Shown: piece after piece, positions 1-6,725 of the stretch
Position numbering within the stretch: position 1 is the stretch's first letter
Layout of the letters: each line of letters opens with the position of its first letter
DNA from: an uncultured Clostridium sp.
Lineage (GTDB): Bacteria > Bacillota > Clostridia > Lachnospirales > Lachnospiraceae
Assembly: GCA_946553025.1 (NCBI GenBank)
Contig: CAMNRM010000015.1
Span: forward strand, 1 to 64,000
DNA: 64,000 nucleotides
Direction of reading: 5' to 3'
Program-made: the position numbers and the translations under genes
The notes under the pieces: generated by a model
Databases searched by the model: none
What the model saw: only the letters and a program-made list of their open reading frames with translations
Told to the model about the DNA's origin: nothing

Positions 1-47
1 CATAAATCCATACAAAAGGGCTATTCTTTTTGTTGAAAACTTTTAAC

Positions 48-227
48 TCACAAGTGAGGTATTTGGCTTTTATTATGTGCTAATTCTATTCCACCCTTTG
101 TAATCCAAAATTTTGACGCATTTTCTGTTGGGTGTCCTTTACATACATGGATATGCGGCGGTTCTGCATTTTCGTTTGACCAGAAGAAAAAACTATATCC
201 CAAAAAATCAAGTAACGCTTTAGGCAT
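48..227 (-). CDS. Small DUF4160 protein, possibly C-terminally truncated
   Basis: A 59-residue protein with the DUF4160 signature: an aromatic opening (LDFLGYSFFFWSNE) followed by PPHIHVC and a GG turn. The family has no known biochemical role; its members usually sit beside another tiny gene in pairs that resemble toxin-antitoxin cassettes. I prefer the ATG at 227 to the one at 284 because it overlaps the stop of the upstream 87-residue gene by 8 bases (ATGCCTAA), a sign of translational coupling. DUF4160 proteins usually run to 80-90 residues with a basic C-terminal helix. Here the frame stops just after QIPHL and that helix is absent, so the gene may be cut short or frameshifted near base 55. 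A second DUF4160 gene lies at 9604-9885. Confidence 0.6.
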   Translation of the reverse strand: MPKALLDFLGYSFFFWSNENAEPPHIHVCKGHPTENASKFWITKGGIELAHNKSQIPHL

Positions 228-483
228 TCTCACCGCCTCCCTCCCTTGCAAAATCCCATATAATCGCCGCATTGTTTTTTGCATACCGTTTTAGCGTTAA
301 TATTTCATCTTCGGAAAAGCCAAAAGATTTTTTTACGACTTCCCCCGGCAAATCCATATCAAGAAAATCAAATCCTTTTTCGTTAGGGCGTTCAAAGTGT
401 ATATTTACAGCATCATATAATTTTCCCGCAATAATTCCGCTGTGTGTCATAACAATATTGTTTACTGTCGAATAATAATACAT
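220..483 (-). CDS. Small acidic partner of the DUF4160 gene, unknown function
   Basis: An 87-residue protein not recognised with certainty. It has a beta-rich first half (SGIIAGKLYDAVNIHFERP) and a helical second half ending IIWDFAREGG. No signal peptide or membrane segment is visible. AGAGAGGAAAACC precedes the ATG at 483. It starts 33 bases after the methyltransferase stop and overlaps the DUF4160 start, so the three genes probably form one transcript. Small proteins of this kind (DUF2442 and similar) are the common neighbours of DUF4160. A regulatory or antitoxin-like role is inference from that context only. Confidence 0.55.
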   Translation of the reverse strand: MYYYSTVNNIVMTHSGIIAGKLYDAVNIHFERPNEKGFDFLDMDLPGEVVKKSFGFSEDEILTLKRYAKNNAAIIWDFAREGGGENA

Positions 484-516
484 GGTTTTCCTCTCTTTCT
501 TAGGTTGGTGCCTCTC

Positions 517-1716
517 TTACCTTTCCTCACAAACCTGGAAAATATAAAATTTTAAATAATAAGAAGATTCCTCCCTCGACCATAAAATCGGATGATCGGC
601 GGCCTGGGTGCGGTATTCGACCTGGCGCAGGCGTTTATGTACCCCGGCTGCCGCTTCCTGGATGGTTTTGGCAAAGAGTTCGGGATTCATAAAGTGGCTG
701 CACGAGCAGGTTGCCAGAAATCCGCCGTCCTTCACCAGCTTCATTCCGCGCAGGTTGATTTCCCGGTAGCCCTTGACGGCGTTTTTAATGGAATTTCTGG
801 ACTTGGTAAAGGCGGGCGGGTCGAGGATCACCAGGTCAAAGCTTTCTTTTGCGGCTTCTAACTGGGGAAGGAGTTCAAAGACGTCCGCGCACTGAAAATG
901 CACCCGGTCGGAAAGTCCGTTTAATTCGGCGTTTTCTCTTGCCTGGTTAATGGCGAGTGCGGAGGCGTCCACGCCCAGAACCGAGGCCGCCCCGGCAATC
1001 CCTGCATTTAAGGCAAAGGAACCGGTGTGGGTAAAGCAGTCCAGCACCCGCTTTCCCGGACACAGACGATGAATCGCCAGGCGGTTGTATTTCTGATCCA
1101 GGAAAAATCCGGTTTTCTGTCCGTCTTCTACATCTACCAGATAGCGGACACCGTTTTCCGTGATTTCTACCTTGGTATCAAAGGGGGCACCGATAAATCC
1201 CTTATGGCGCTCCAGCCCTTCCTGAAGGCGGACTTTGGCGTCGCTTCGCTCATAAATTCCGCGGATGCAAATGCCGTCCTCTTTAAGTACCGCCTGAAGC
1301 TTTTCCAATATAACCATTTTCCAGCGCTCGATGCCAAGAGCCAGGGATTCCACCACTAAAACATCCGAAAACTTATCGATGACAATTCCGGGGAGAAAGT
1401 CCGCCTCCCCAAAGATAATGCGGCAGCTTGAGGTATCCACCACCGCTTTCCGGTATTCCCAGGCGTTGCGCACCCGCTGTTCGATTAGATTTTCATCGAT
1501 GATAATCCCTTTTTTTCTAGTCATCATGCGGATGGTGATGGTAGAGTTTGTATTGATAAATCCCTGTCCTAAGGGATAGCCGTCAAAATCTTCCACATAA
1601 ACCATATCTCCGTTTTGAAAGCTGCCGGAAATAGTATCAATCTCATTATCGTAAATCCAGGCTCCGCCGGCTTTTAATGAGCGCCCGGTGCCTTTTTTTA
1701 GTTGAACCGTTGCCAT
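517..1716 (-). CDS. Class I SAM-dependent rRNA large subunit methyltransferase, RlmI/YwbD family
   Basis: A 399-residue protein of the COG1092 family, which methylates cytosine C5 in 23S rRNA using S-adenosylmethionine. It has an N-terminal PUA RNA-binding domain (about residues 1-75), a central EEHEE-type linker, and a Rossmann methyltransferase domain. Visible motifs are the SAM-binding loop LDCFTHTGSFALNAG, the acidic VLGVDAS strand end, the ILDPPAFTKS motif and the catalytic-loop ATCSCSHFM. The open frame extends to 1815, but the extra 33 residues are a low-complexity duplicated stretch (NLKTIQT.../NLKNVQT...). The ATG at 1716 gives the family N-terminus MATVQLKKG and has AGAAAGGAAA upstream. 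A sigma-A promoter lies at 1804-1833. The family is confident; the exact target base is not known. Confidence 0.92.
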   Translation of the reverse strand: MATVQLKKGTGRSLKAGGAWIYDNEIDTISGSFQNGDMVYVEDFDGYPLGQGFINTNSTITIRMMTRKKGIIIDENLIEQRVRNAWEYRKAVVDTSSCRIIFGEADFLPGIVIDKFSDVLVVESLALGIERWKMVILEKLQAVLKEDGICIRGIYERSDAKVRLQEGLERHKGFIGAPFDTKVEITENGVRYLVDVEDGQKTGFFLDQKYNRLAIHRLCPGKRVLDCFTHTGSFALNAGIAGAASVLGVDASALAINQARENAELNGLSDRVHFQCADVFELLPQLEAAKESFDLVILDPPAFTKSRNSIKNAVKGYREINLRGMKLVKDGGFLATCSCSHFMNPELFAKTIQEAAAGVHKRLRQVEYRTQAADHPILWSREESSYYLKFYIFQVCEER

Positions 1717-1803
1717 ATGCACTGTATTTTCCTTTCTGTAAGTCTGTACGTTTTTCAAATTATATCCATTCCTGGAAGTCTGTATGGTTTTTAAGTTACC
1801 CCC

Positions 1804-1833
1804 ATTATACCCCAAGGATACAGAAGTTTACAA
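1804..1833 (-). promoter_or_regulatory. Sigma-A promoter of the rRNA methyltransferase
   Basis: On the - strand TTGTAA, an 18-base spacer and a perfect TATAAT (+ strand 1804-1809) lie about 90 bases upstream of the chosen ATG at 1716. This also supports the leader being non-coding. Confidence 0.6.
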
Positions 1834-1860
1834 GATAAAGCTGGAATAAAGATGGAAAAG

Positions 1861-1878
1861 AAACATGTGAACAGTAAC
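1861..1878 (+). repeat. Degenerate copy of the dispersed 26-bp palindrome (right half)
   Basis: AAACATGTGAACAGTAAC matches the right half and centre of the palindrome described at 44925-44950. The left arm has decayed. It lies about 170 bases upstream of the FecR-domain gene, in the same orientation as the other copies. Confidence 0.6.
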
Positions 1879-1915
1879 CCCCAGGTAAAGTTACACTATC
1901 CATAGCAACAATATA

Positions 1916-1945
1916 TTTCCATTTTCGCCCTTCCTGTGCTATAAT
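1916..1945 (+). promoter_or_regulatory. Extended -10 promoter of the FecR-domain gene
   Basis: TGCTATAAT is an extended -10 (TGnTATAAT, core 1940-1945). A weak -35, TTTCCA, lies 18 bases upstream at 1916-1921. The predicted start of transcription is about 100 bases before the ATG at 2051. Confidence 0.5.
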
Positions 1946-2050
1946 TTTGAACAGGGGATGAGTGGTGCATAAACCGCGGGGATGAGCGTGTGGAAGAAGG
2001 CCGTTTTCATAGATTTTCAGATACGAACTTAAACATGGAGGGAAGATTGC

Positions 2051-3820
2051 ATGATGAAAACGGATAGAACAGGTAAACCGGGAAGGAAGTATCTTCACTG
2101 TCTTTTTCTGTTGTCGGCAGTTGTTTTTTTGTGTATGGCGTGCAGTAATCCAAGGATAGCGCTGACCAAAACAGAAGGAGAAGTAGAACTTATTGACCGC
2201 AGAGGAAAGGATGTTGCTCCCAGGGAAAACCTGCGTTTATTTGACGGTTATATTATGGGGACTCATGCGTCAAGCTATGCGTGGATGGATTTGGACCAGA
2301 CGAGGCTGGTTAAGATGGATCAGGAGAGCCAGATTGAAATTCAAAAAGAGAGGAAAAAACTGGAAATTCTCATACAGTCCGGCAGTCTGTTTTTTAACAT
2401 TGCCAGGCCCTTAGAGGAAGATGAAAGCCTGGATATCCGCACATCGTCGATGATGGTGGGAATCCGGGGAACCTGCGGCTGGGTGGAGGTTTTATCGGAT
2501 GAAGGCAAGATGCGGGTCTATCTTCTGGAAGGCAAAGTGGAATGCAGTGCAGGAGAACGGCAGGAGATGGTTCAGGCGGGCGAGATGGCGGTGATGACGG
2601 AGGACGGAGAAGTCAGTGTATCTGCGTTTACGGCCCGGGATATTCCTGCTTTTGTGATGGAGGAGCTTCAGGAAGATGAGGATTTGCGGGAAGAAATTGA
2701 AAAAGTGATTGACCTGTCTGAATGGGACGGGAGCAATCCGCCGGAAGAGGAGGAGCAGAATCCTTCAGAACAGGATGAAGAAAATGCAGCTGAACAGAGC
2801 GGACAGAATTCTCAGGAAGTGATGGATGCAATAGAACAATATAAAAATGTTATCCGCAACATCCATTCGTACCAGTTTCAATATTCTGAGCCGTCAAAAA
2901 TCCGCCAGTGTGCATTGGTAAGGATGGAGAGAGAAGACAGGGTGCCGACGCTTCTTCTCCTCAGTGAACATACAGAAGGCGTAGAGCAGGTGTATGTTTT
3001 CCAATACGACCCGGACAGCAGGATCGTCCATCAGGGGAACGACGCTTTGTCCCAGGGTGTGGCATTTGCCGGAGGTTTCCGCGGCGGGATTGGCATGATG
3101 GCGGATGGAAATGGTATTCAGTTGACGCAGTGGTCAAGCGGAAGCGGGCAGGGAAGCGTTGAACGGGTGACCATGGAGGGAAGCGAGCTTAGTTATGTTA
3201 CGGAATGGGAGGGCCGTATTGATCAGCTTGAAGGTCTGGAAGAATTTGAGGATAAACCTATCGAATGGCACGATATTGGCAGTCTGGAATGGATGGATAG
3301 CTGGAATTTTGATACCGATCCTTATAGCGGGGGCACAGACGCCCGTGAAACAGATGCGCCGCAGACGTGGGAAGAACCTTCTTACAGCCCCGGAAATCGG
3401 CCTTATACAACGGAGGAAGAAACAACAGCCCCGCAAACTTCTGCGGAAGAATCTTCATCTTCTCCGGCGCTTTCCGTAAACGGAAATGAGATTGCATTTT
3501 CAGGAACTTTTAATCTTTACACCCATGATCAGGTAGTTGCCCTTCAGGGCAGCCCGGACCCTAATGGCTCGGGAGGTTCAGAAACCTATCGGATTATTGT
3601 GCTGGATACACCGCAGACGATGACACTGGCTACGACAGATCCCGGCAGTGGACCTTATGCAGGCACCGTTCGCATGATTAGTGTGGAAAGCGGGGCGCTG
3701 GATGCCTATGCAGGGCAGCATTTAACGTTTATTATTAATCCGGATACCACATACTGGCCTTCGGATACGTCACTCCCTGTTGGACAGCCATCTACCAGCA
3801 ATGTTCGTGTTGCAAATTAG
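2051..3820 (+). CDS. FecR-domain lipoprotein
   Basis: A 589-residue exported protein. The N-terminus is a lipoprotein signal: basic start, hydrophobic core, then LCMAC with the acylated Cys at residue 31. Residues about 60-190 form a FecR domain, recognisable by the FDGYIMGTHASSYAWM strand pair and the conserved GIRGTCGWVEV motif. An acidic Glu/Gln-rich linker follows (about 225-255), then a beta-rich domain, a Thr/Ser/Pro-rich spacer (about 430-475) and a C-terminal beta domain. Canonical FecR senses signals and controls an ECF sigma factor, but no sigma factor is adjacent, so a surface sensor or carbohydrate-layer role is only a guess. GGAGGGAAG precedes the ATG. It is followed 12 bases later by ybaK, so the two are probably co-transcribed. 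Confidence 0.8.
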   Translation: MMKTDRTGKPGRKYLHCLFLLSAVVFLCMACSNPRIALTKTEGEVELIDRRGKDVAPRENLRLFDGYIMGTHASSYAWMDLDQTRLVKMDQESQIEIQKERKKLEILIQSGSLFFNIARPLEEDESLDIRTSSMMVGIRGTCGWVEVLSDEGKMRVYLLEGKVECSAGERQEMVQAGEMAVMTEDGEVSVSAFTARDIPAFVMEELQEDEDLREEIEKVIDLSEWDGSNPPEEEEQNPSEQDEENAAEQSGQNSQEVMDAIEQYKNVIRNIHSYQFQYSEPSKIRQCALVRMEREDRVPTLLLLSEHTEGVEQVYVFQYDPDSRIVHQGNDALSQGVAFAGGFRGGIGMMADGNGIQLTQWSSGSGQGSVERVTMEGSELSYVTEWEGRIDQLEGLEEFEDKPIEWHDIGSLEWMDSWNFDTDPYSGGTDARETDAPQTWEEPSYSPGNRPYTTEEETTAPQTSAEESSSSPALSVNGNEIAFSGTFNLYTHDQVVALQGSPDPNGSGGSETYRIIVLDTPQTMTLATTDPGSGPYAGTVRMISVESGALDAYAGQHLTFIINPDTTYWPSDTSLPVGQPSTSNVRVAN

Positions 3821-3832
3821 GAGGAAAGACTA

Positions 3833-4306
3833 ATGGAAGAAAAAACCAATGTTATGCGGATTCTGGAACAGAAAAAACTTCCTTATCAGGCGCATTTTTA
3901 CGGAGATACCAAGGCGATAAGCGGGACAGAGGTGGCGGCAATTCTTAGAGAAAATCCGGCGCAGGTGTTTAAGACGCTGGTGACGGTGGGAAAGACCGGG
4001 CAGCATTATGTTTTTGTGATTCCTGTGGAAAAGGAACTGGATTTGAAGAAGGGGGCAAAGGCGGTGGGGGAAAAATCCATTGCCATGATTAAAGAAAAAG
4101 AACTTCTCCCCCTTACCGGCTATGTCCATGGGGGATGTTCGCCCATTGGGATGAAGAAGTTTTTTAAGACAACGATTGATGAAACGGTGAGCGGCTGGGA
4201 CAGCTTTTTATTCAGTGCGGGGAAAATCGGTTATCAGATTGAAATGTCGCCGGAGGATCTGCGCAAGGTGATTGTGTACCAGACGGCGGATCTGACGGTG
4301 GAGTGA
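3833..4306 (+). CDS. ybaK: Cys-tRNA(Pro) deacylase, YbaK/EbsC family
   Basis: A 157-residue single-domain protein that hydrolyses Cys-tRNA(Pro) misformed by prolyl-tRNA synthetase. The length is typical. Family landmarks are KTLVTVGK (the conserved lysine that positions the tRNA 3' end), YVFVIPVEKELDLKKGAKA, LTGYVHGGCSPIGMKK with the GGCSPIG loop, and FFSAGKIG-like FLFSAGKIGYQIEMSPEDL near the end. A strong TAGGAGGAAAG lies before the ATG. It follows the FecR-domain gene closely. A second, more distant YbaK-fold protein is at 49118-49594; this one is the closer match to true YbaK. Confidence 0.92.
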   Translation: MEEKTNVMRILEQKKLPYQAHFYGDTKAISGTEVAAILRENPAQVFKTLVTVGKTGQHYVFVIPVEKELDLKKGAKAVGEKSIAMIKEKELLPLTGYVHGGCSPIGMKKFFKTTIDETVSGWDSFLFSAGKIGYQIEMSPEDLRKVIVYQTADLTVE

Positions 4307-4389
4307 GATGCTGGGAAATTAGATATTGGGAAATTAGAGATAGGATTTTATGGCAGATGCAGGTGAAGGAAAATTGAGGTTGAGCGTTG

Positions 4390-5400
4390 ATGGAAAAACA
4401 GGAAATGACGATTAATGAAATTGCCGCCTTGGCCGGGGTTTCACGGGCGACAGTGTCGAGGTATTTGAATAAAGGCTATGTCAGCGAGGAAAAGCGGGAG
4501 AAAATTAAAAAGGTGATTGAGGAAACGGGGTATCAGCCTTCGTCCCAGGCGCAGATGCTCCGCTCCCGAAAGACCAGGCTGATTGGCGTGATTATTCCCA
4601 AGATTAACTCGCATACGATCAGCCGCATGGTTGGGGGAATCAGCAGGGTTCTTTCGGAAAATGACTATCAGCTGATTTTAGCGAATACAGAGAATAACGA
4701 AGAGGAAGAGTTAAAGTATTTAAAATTATTTCAGAAAAACCGGGTGGACGGGGTGATTTTGTCGGGAACGATTTTTACGAAAAAGCATATCCAGCTGATT
4801 CGGGAGTACCAGGTTCCCATTGTGATTTTGGGGCAGAGGTTATCCGGGCAGTCCTGCGTCTACCAGGATGATTTTCATGCGGCAAAGGAGATGGCAGGAC
4901 GGCTTTTGCAGCATTGCCGCTGTCTTTGCTATATCGGCGTGACAAAAAAGGATGAGGCAGCGGGACGGGGGCGGCAGGAAGGCGTGGAAGAGGCTTTTCG
5001 GGAAATGGGAATGACCCTGGAAAAACGGCAGATAGAAGAGGGAGCATTTAACGTGGAAGCGGGAATCGGCGCTGCCGGGAAGCTTTTAGAGCGCTGCCCT
5101 GAGATGGACGGTCTTTTGTGCGCTACGGATGAACTGGCAATCGGGGCAATCCTTTACTTAAAAGCCCAGGGAAAGAAGATTCCCGAAGATATCCGGGTTG
5201 CCGGGTTTGGCGATACGCCTATGGCACAGATCGTCGAGCCAAATTTGACTTCGGTTCACTATTATTATAAAACCAGCGGTGAGGAAGCGGCACAGCTGAT
5301 GATGAACCTGCTGGAATCGGAGAAGCCGGTGCATAAAGAAGTGAAGATGGGATTTGAAATCGTAAGCCGTGAATCGTCGGGGGAGGTGGCTGTGCGATAG
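4390..5400 (+). CDS. LacI/GalR-family transcriptional regulator
   Basis: A 336-residue repressor with an N-terminal LacI helix-turn-helix (TINEIAALAGVSRATVSRYLNKGYVSEEKREKI, shown by its key residues AGVSRATVSRYL) and a periplasmic-binding-like sugar-sensing domain (IGVIIPKIN..., DGVILSGT, TDELAIGAILYLKAQGKKIPEDIRVAGFGDTPMA). The ATG at 4390 is chosen over the TTG at 4387. It sits directly before the HAD phosphatase and PTS permease. Three copies of a LacI-type operator are found at their promoters (5562, 6534, 6632), so it probably represses both in response to the imported sugar or its phosphate. Some SacR/ScrR relatives look alike, but the effector cannot be read from the sequence. Confidence 0.9.
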   Translation: MEKQEMTINEIAALAGVSRATVSRYLNKGYVSEEKREKIKKVIEETGYQPSSQAQMLRSRKTRLIGVIIPKINSHTISRMVGGISRVLSENDYQLILANTENNEEEELKYLKLFQKNRVDGVILSGTIFTKKHIQLIREYQVPIVILGQRLSGQSCVYQDDFHAAKEMAGRLLQHCRCLCYIGVTKKDEAAGRGRQEGVEEAFREMGMTLEKRQIEEGAFNVEAGIGAAGKLLERCPEMDGLLCATDELAIGAILYLKAQGKKIPEDIRVAGFGDTPMAQIVEPNLTSVHYYYKTSGEEAAQLMMNLLESEKPVHKEVKMGFEIVSRESSGEVAVR

Positions 5401-5405
5401 AAGCT

Positions 5406-5505
5406 GGGAAAACGGTATAGAACGGAGATTGGGAAAACGGCATAGAACCGAGATTAGTAAAACAGCATTAAACCGAAATTGGTAAAATTGCATAAAAGGA
5501 TAAAC
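5406..5505. repeat. Four degenerate tandem copies of a 25-bp unit after the LacI gene
   Basis: Units start at 5406, 5431, 5456 and 5481. Each begins GGGAAAA or a variant, followed by CGGCATAGAACCGAGATT or a variant. The array starts six bases after the regulator's stop codon and has no open frame. A unit of the same length follows argB at 60751. Confidence 0.8.
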
Positions 5506-5526
5506 GAAAATCCGTCATTTTGCCGC

Positions 5527-5555
5527 TTTACAAAAAACAGATCGTGGAATATTAT
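5527..5555 (+). promoter_or_regulatory. Promoter of the HAD phosphatase gene
   Basis: TTTACA (5527-5532), a 17-base spacer and TATTAT (5550-5555). An operator copy begins seven bases downstream of the -10 element, where a bound repressor would block initiation. Confidence 0.55.
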
Positions 5556-5561
5556 ATTGAT

Positions 5562-5577
5562 ATGAGAACGATACCAT
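5562..5577 (+). promoter_or_regulatory. LacI-type operator, copy 1
   Basis: ATGAGAACGATACCAT, a near-palindrome around a central CG (half-site ATGAnAnCG). It overlaps the predicted transcription start of the HAD gene. It shares ATGAGAACGAT with the copies at 6534 and 6632. It also resembles a catabolite cre site with one mismatch, so CcpA is an alternative ligand. Confidence 0.65.
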
Positions 5578-5664
5578 ATTAAAATAAGTGCAGGGAGCAG
5601 TTTGGGAAATTTAAGGGAATCTCTGTATACCATTTGGCAGTGTTAAGATGAAGAAGGAGGAAAA

Positions 5665-6495
5665 ATGGGAAAGAAACTTATCTTTTTGGATATTGACGGC
5701 ACATTGACCAGGGCCGGAAGCAATGAGCCGCCGGCGTCTGCATTAGAAGCGGTTCGCCGTGCACAGAAGAAGGGGCATTATGTTTTTTTGTGTACGGGAA
5801 GAAATTACGCTATGCTGTCGCCCCTCTTGCAGTTTGGGTTTGACGGGGCAATCGCAAGTTCCGGCGGGTATATTTTCTGCGGGGATAAGGTGATTTACGA
5901 CTGCCCGATGACCGAAACCCAGAGGAAGGAAGTTATGGAAGTTTTCCATAAAAACGGGGTGTTTCGGACGATTGAGTGTAAGGACGGTTCCTATACCGAT
6001 GAGGGATTTAAAGCGTTTTTGCGGGAAAATGCAAAGCAGGGAGCAAACAGTGAACTGCTGCGCTGGCGGGAGCAGATCGAGCATGACTTAAATATCCTGC
6101 CCATGAAGCAGTACCGGGGACAGGATGTCTATAAGCTGGTTTTTATGAGTCCTTCCTTAGAGCAGTTGGAAGAACCCAAACGGGTATTGCAGGAAGATTT
6201 TGATTTTTGTATCCAGGATGCGGACGGATATGGAATCATTAACGGGGAGCTGGTGAACCGGAAATTTAATAAGGGGAAGGGAATCGAGCGAGTCTGCGAA
6301 TATTTGAATTTATCTGTGAACGATACCATAGGTTTTGGGGACAGTATGAATGACTGGGAGATGTTGGAAACGGTAGGTTTAAGTTTCTGCATGGAAAACG
6401 GGAGCAGGAAGTTAAAAGAACTTGCAGACGAGATTTGTCCCTCGGTGGAAGATGATGGTTTGTATCAGGGATTTTTAAAATATGGGCTGGCATAG
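5665..6495 (+). CDS. Cof-type HAD-IIB sugar-phosphate phosphatase
   Basis: A 276-residue hydrolase of the haloacid dehalogenase superfamily, Cof/YidA type. The nucleophile loop FLDIDGTL carries Asp9 and Asp11; the second motif is VFLCTGRN; the cap domain occupies about residues 85-190; and the metal-binding motif is GFGDSMNDWEML near residue 220. Such enzymes dephosphorylate sugar phosphates or flavin/PLP intermediates in the cytoplasm. Placed between a LacI regulator and a PTS permease, with an operator at its promoter, it probably removes excess phosphorylated sugar made by the permease. AAGAAGGAGGAAAA precedes the ATG. Confidence 0.88.
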   Translation: MGKKLIFLDIDGTLTRAGSNEPPASALEAVRRAQKKGHYVFLCTGRNYAMLSPLLQFGFDGAIASSGGYIFCGDKVIYDCPMTETQRKEVMEVFHKNGVFRTIECKDGSYTDEGFKAFLRENAKQGANSELLRWREQIEHDLNILPMKQYRGQDVYKLVFMSPSLEQLEEPKRVLQEDFDFCIQDADGYGIINGELVNRKFNKGKGIERVCEYLNLSVNDTIGFGDSMNDWEMLETVGLSFCMENGSRKLKELADEICPSVEDDGLYQGFLKYGLA

Positions 6496-6533
6496 AGGGA
6501 AAAGATGAAGGGCGAAAAATTATTTGGTTCAAT

Positions 6534-6549
6534 ATGAGAACGATTTCAT
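6534..6549 (+). promoter_or_regulatory. LacI-type operator, copy 2
   Basis: ATGAGAACGATTTCAT lies 60-75 bases upstream of the PTS promoter's -35. Together with copy 3 (98 bases away, just after the -10) the arrangement would allow repression by DNA looping. Confidence 0.65.
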
Positions 6550-6593
6550 CATATTCTATAAAAATCGGTAAAGAAGTTTGGATAAATTGCTGA

Positions 6594-6622
6594 TTTACAA
6601 AGTAAAAGTTATGAATTATAAT
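6594..6622 (+). promoter_or_regulatory. Promoter of the PTS permease gene
   Basis: TTTACA (6594-6599), a 17-base spacer and a perfect TATAAT (6617-6622), flanked by operators on both sides. Confidence 0.7.
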
Positions 6623-6631
6623 AAAAACAAG

Positions 6632-6647
6632 ATGTAATCGTTCTCAT
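6632..6647 (-). promoter_or_regulatory. LacI-type operator, copy 3
   Basis: Read on the - strand it is ATGAGAACGATTACAT. It starts ten bases after the PTS -10 and so covers the expected start of transcription, the same geometry as copy 1 at the HAD promoter. Confidence 0.65.
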
Positions 6648-6725
6648 ATAAAAGAAGATGGAAGGTTGGCAGTAAAGTTAGATATAAAGCTAGAAATAAA
6701 AAAGAAAAGCAGGAGGGTGCTTAAG

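Larger units (their letters stand above)
1717..2050. other. Divergent intergenic region, methyltransferase / FecR gene
   Basis: This gene-free stretch holds a leftward sigma-A promoter (1804-1833), a degenerate copy of the dispersed palindrome (1861-1878) and a rightward extended -10 promoter (1916-1945). Between 1717 and 1803 there is a short imperfect direct duplication containing the repeated words AGTCTGTA and GTTTTTAAGTTA/GTTTTTCAAATTA. No gene is supported here. Confidence 0.6.

Noticed and set aside
1717..1815. N-terminal extension of the rRNA methyltransferase
   Set aside because: The in-frame extension is a low-complexity duplicated stretch downstream of a good promoter; the family start and ribosome binding site point to the ATG at 1716.
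5562..6647. Plain catabolite cre sites
   Set aside because: They differ from the cre consensus at the same position in all three copies and occur only beside the LacI gene, so a local operator is more likely, although CcpA is not excluded.
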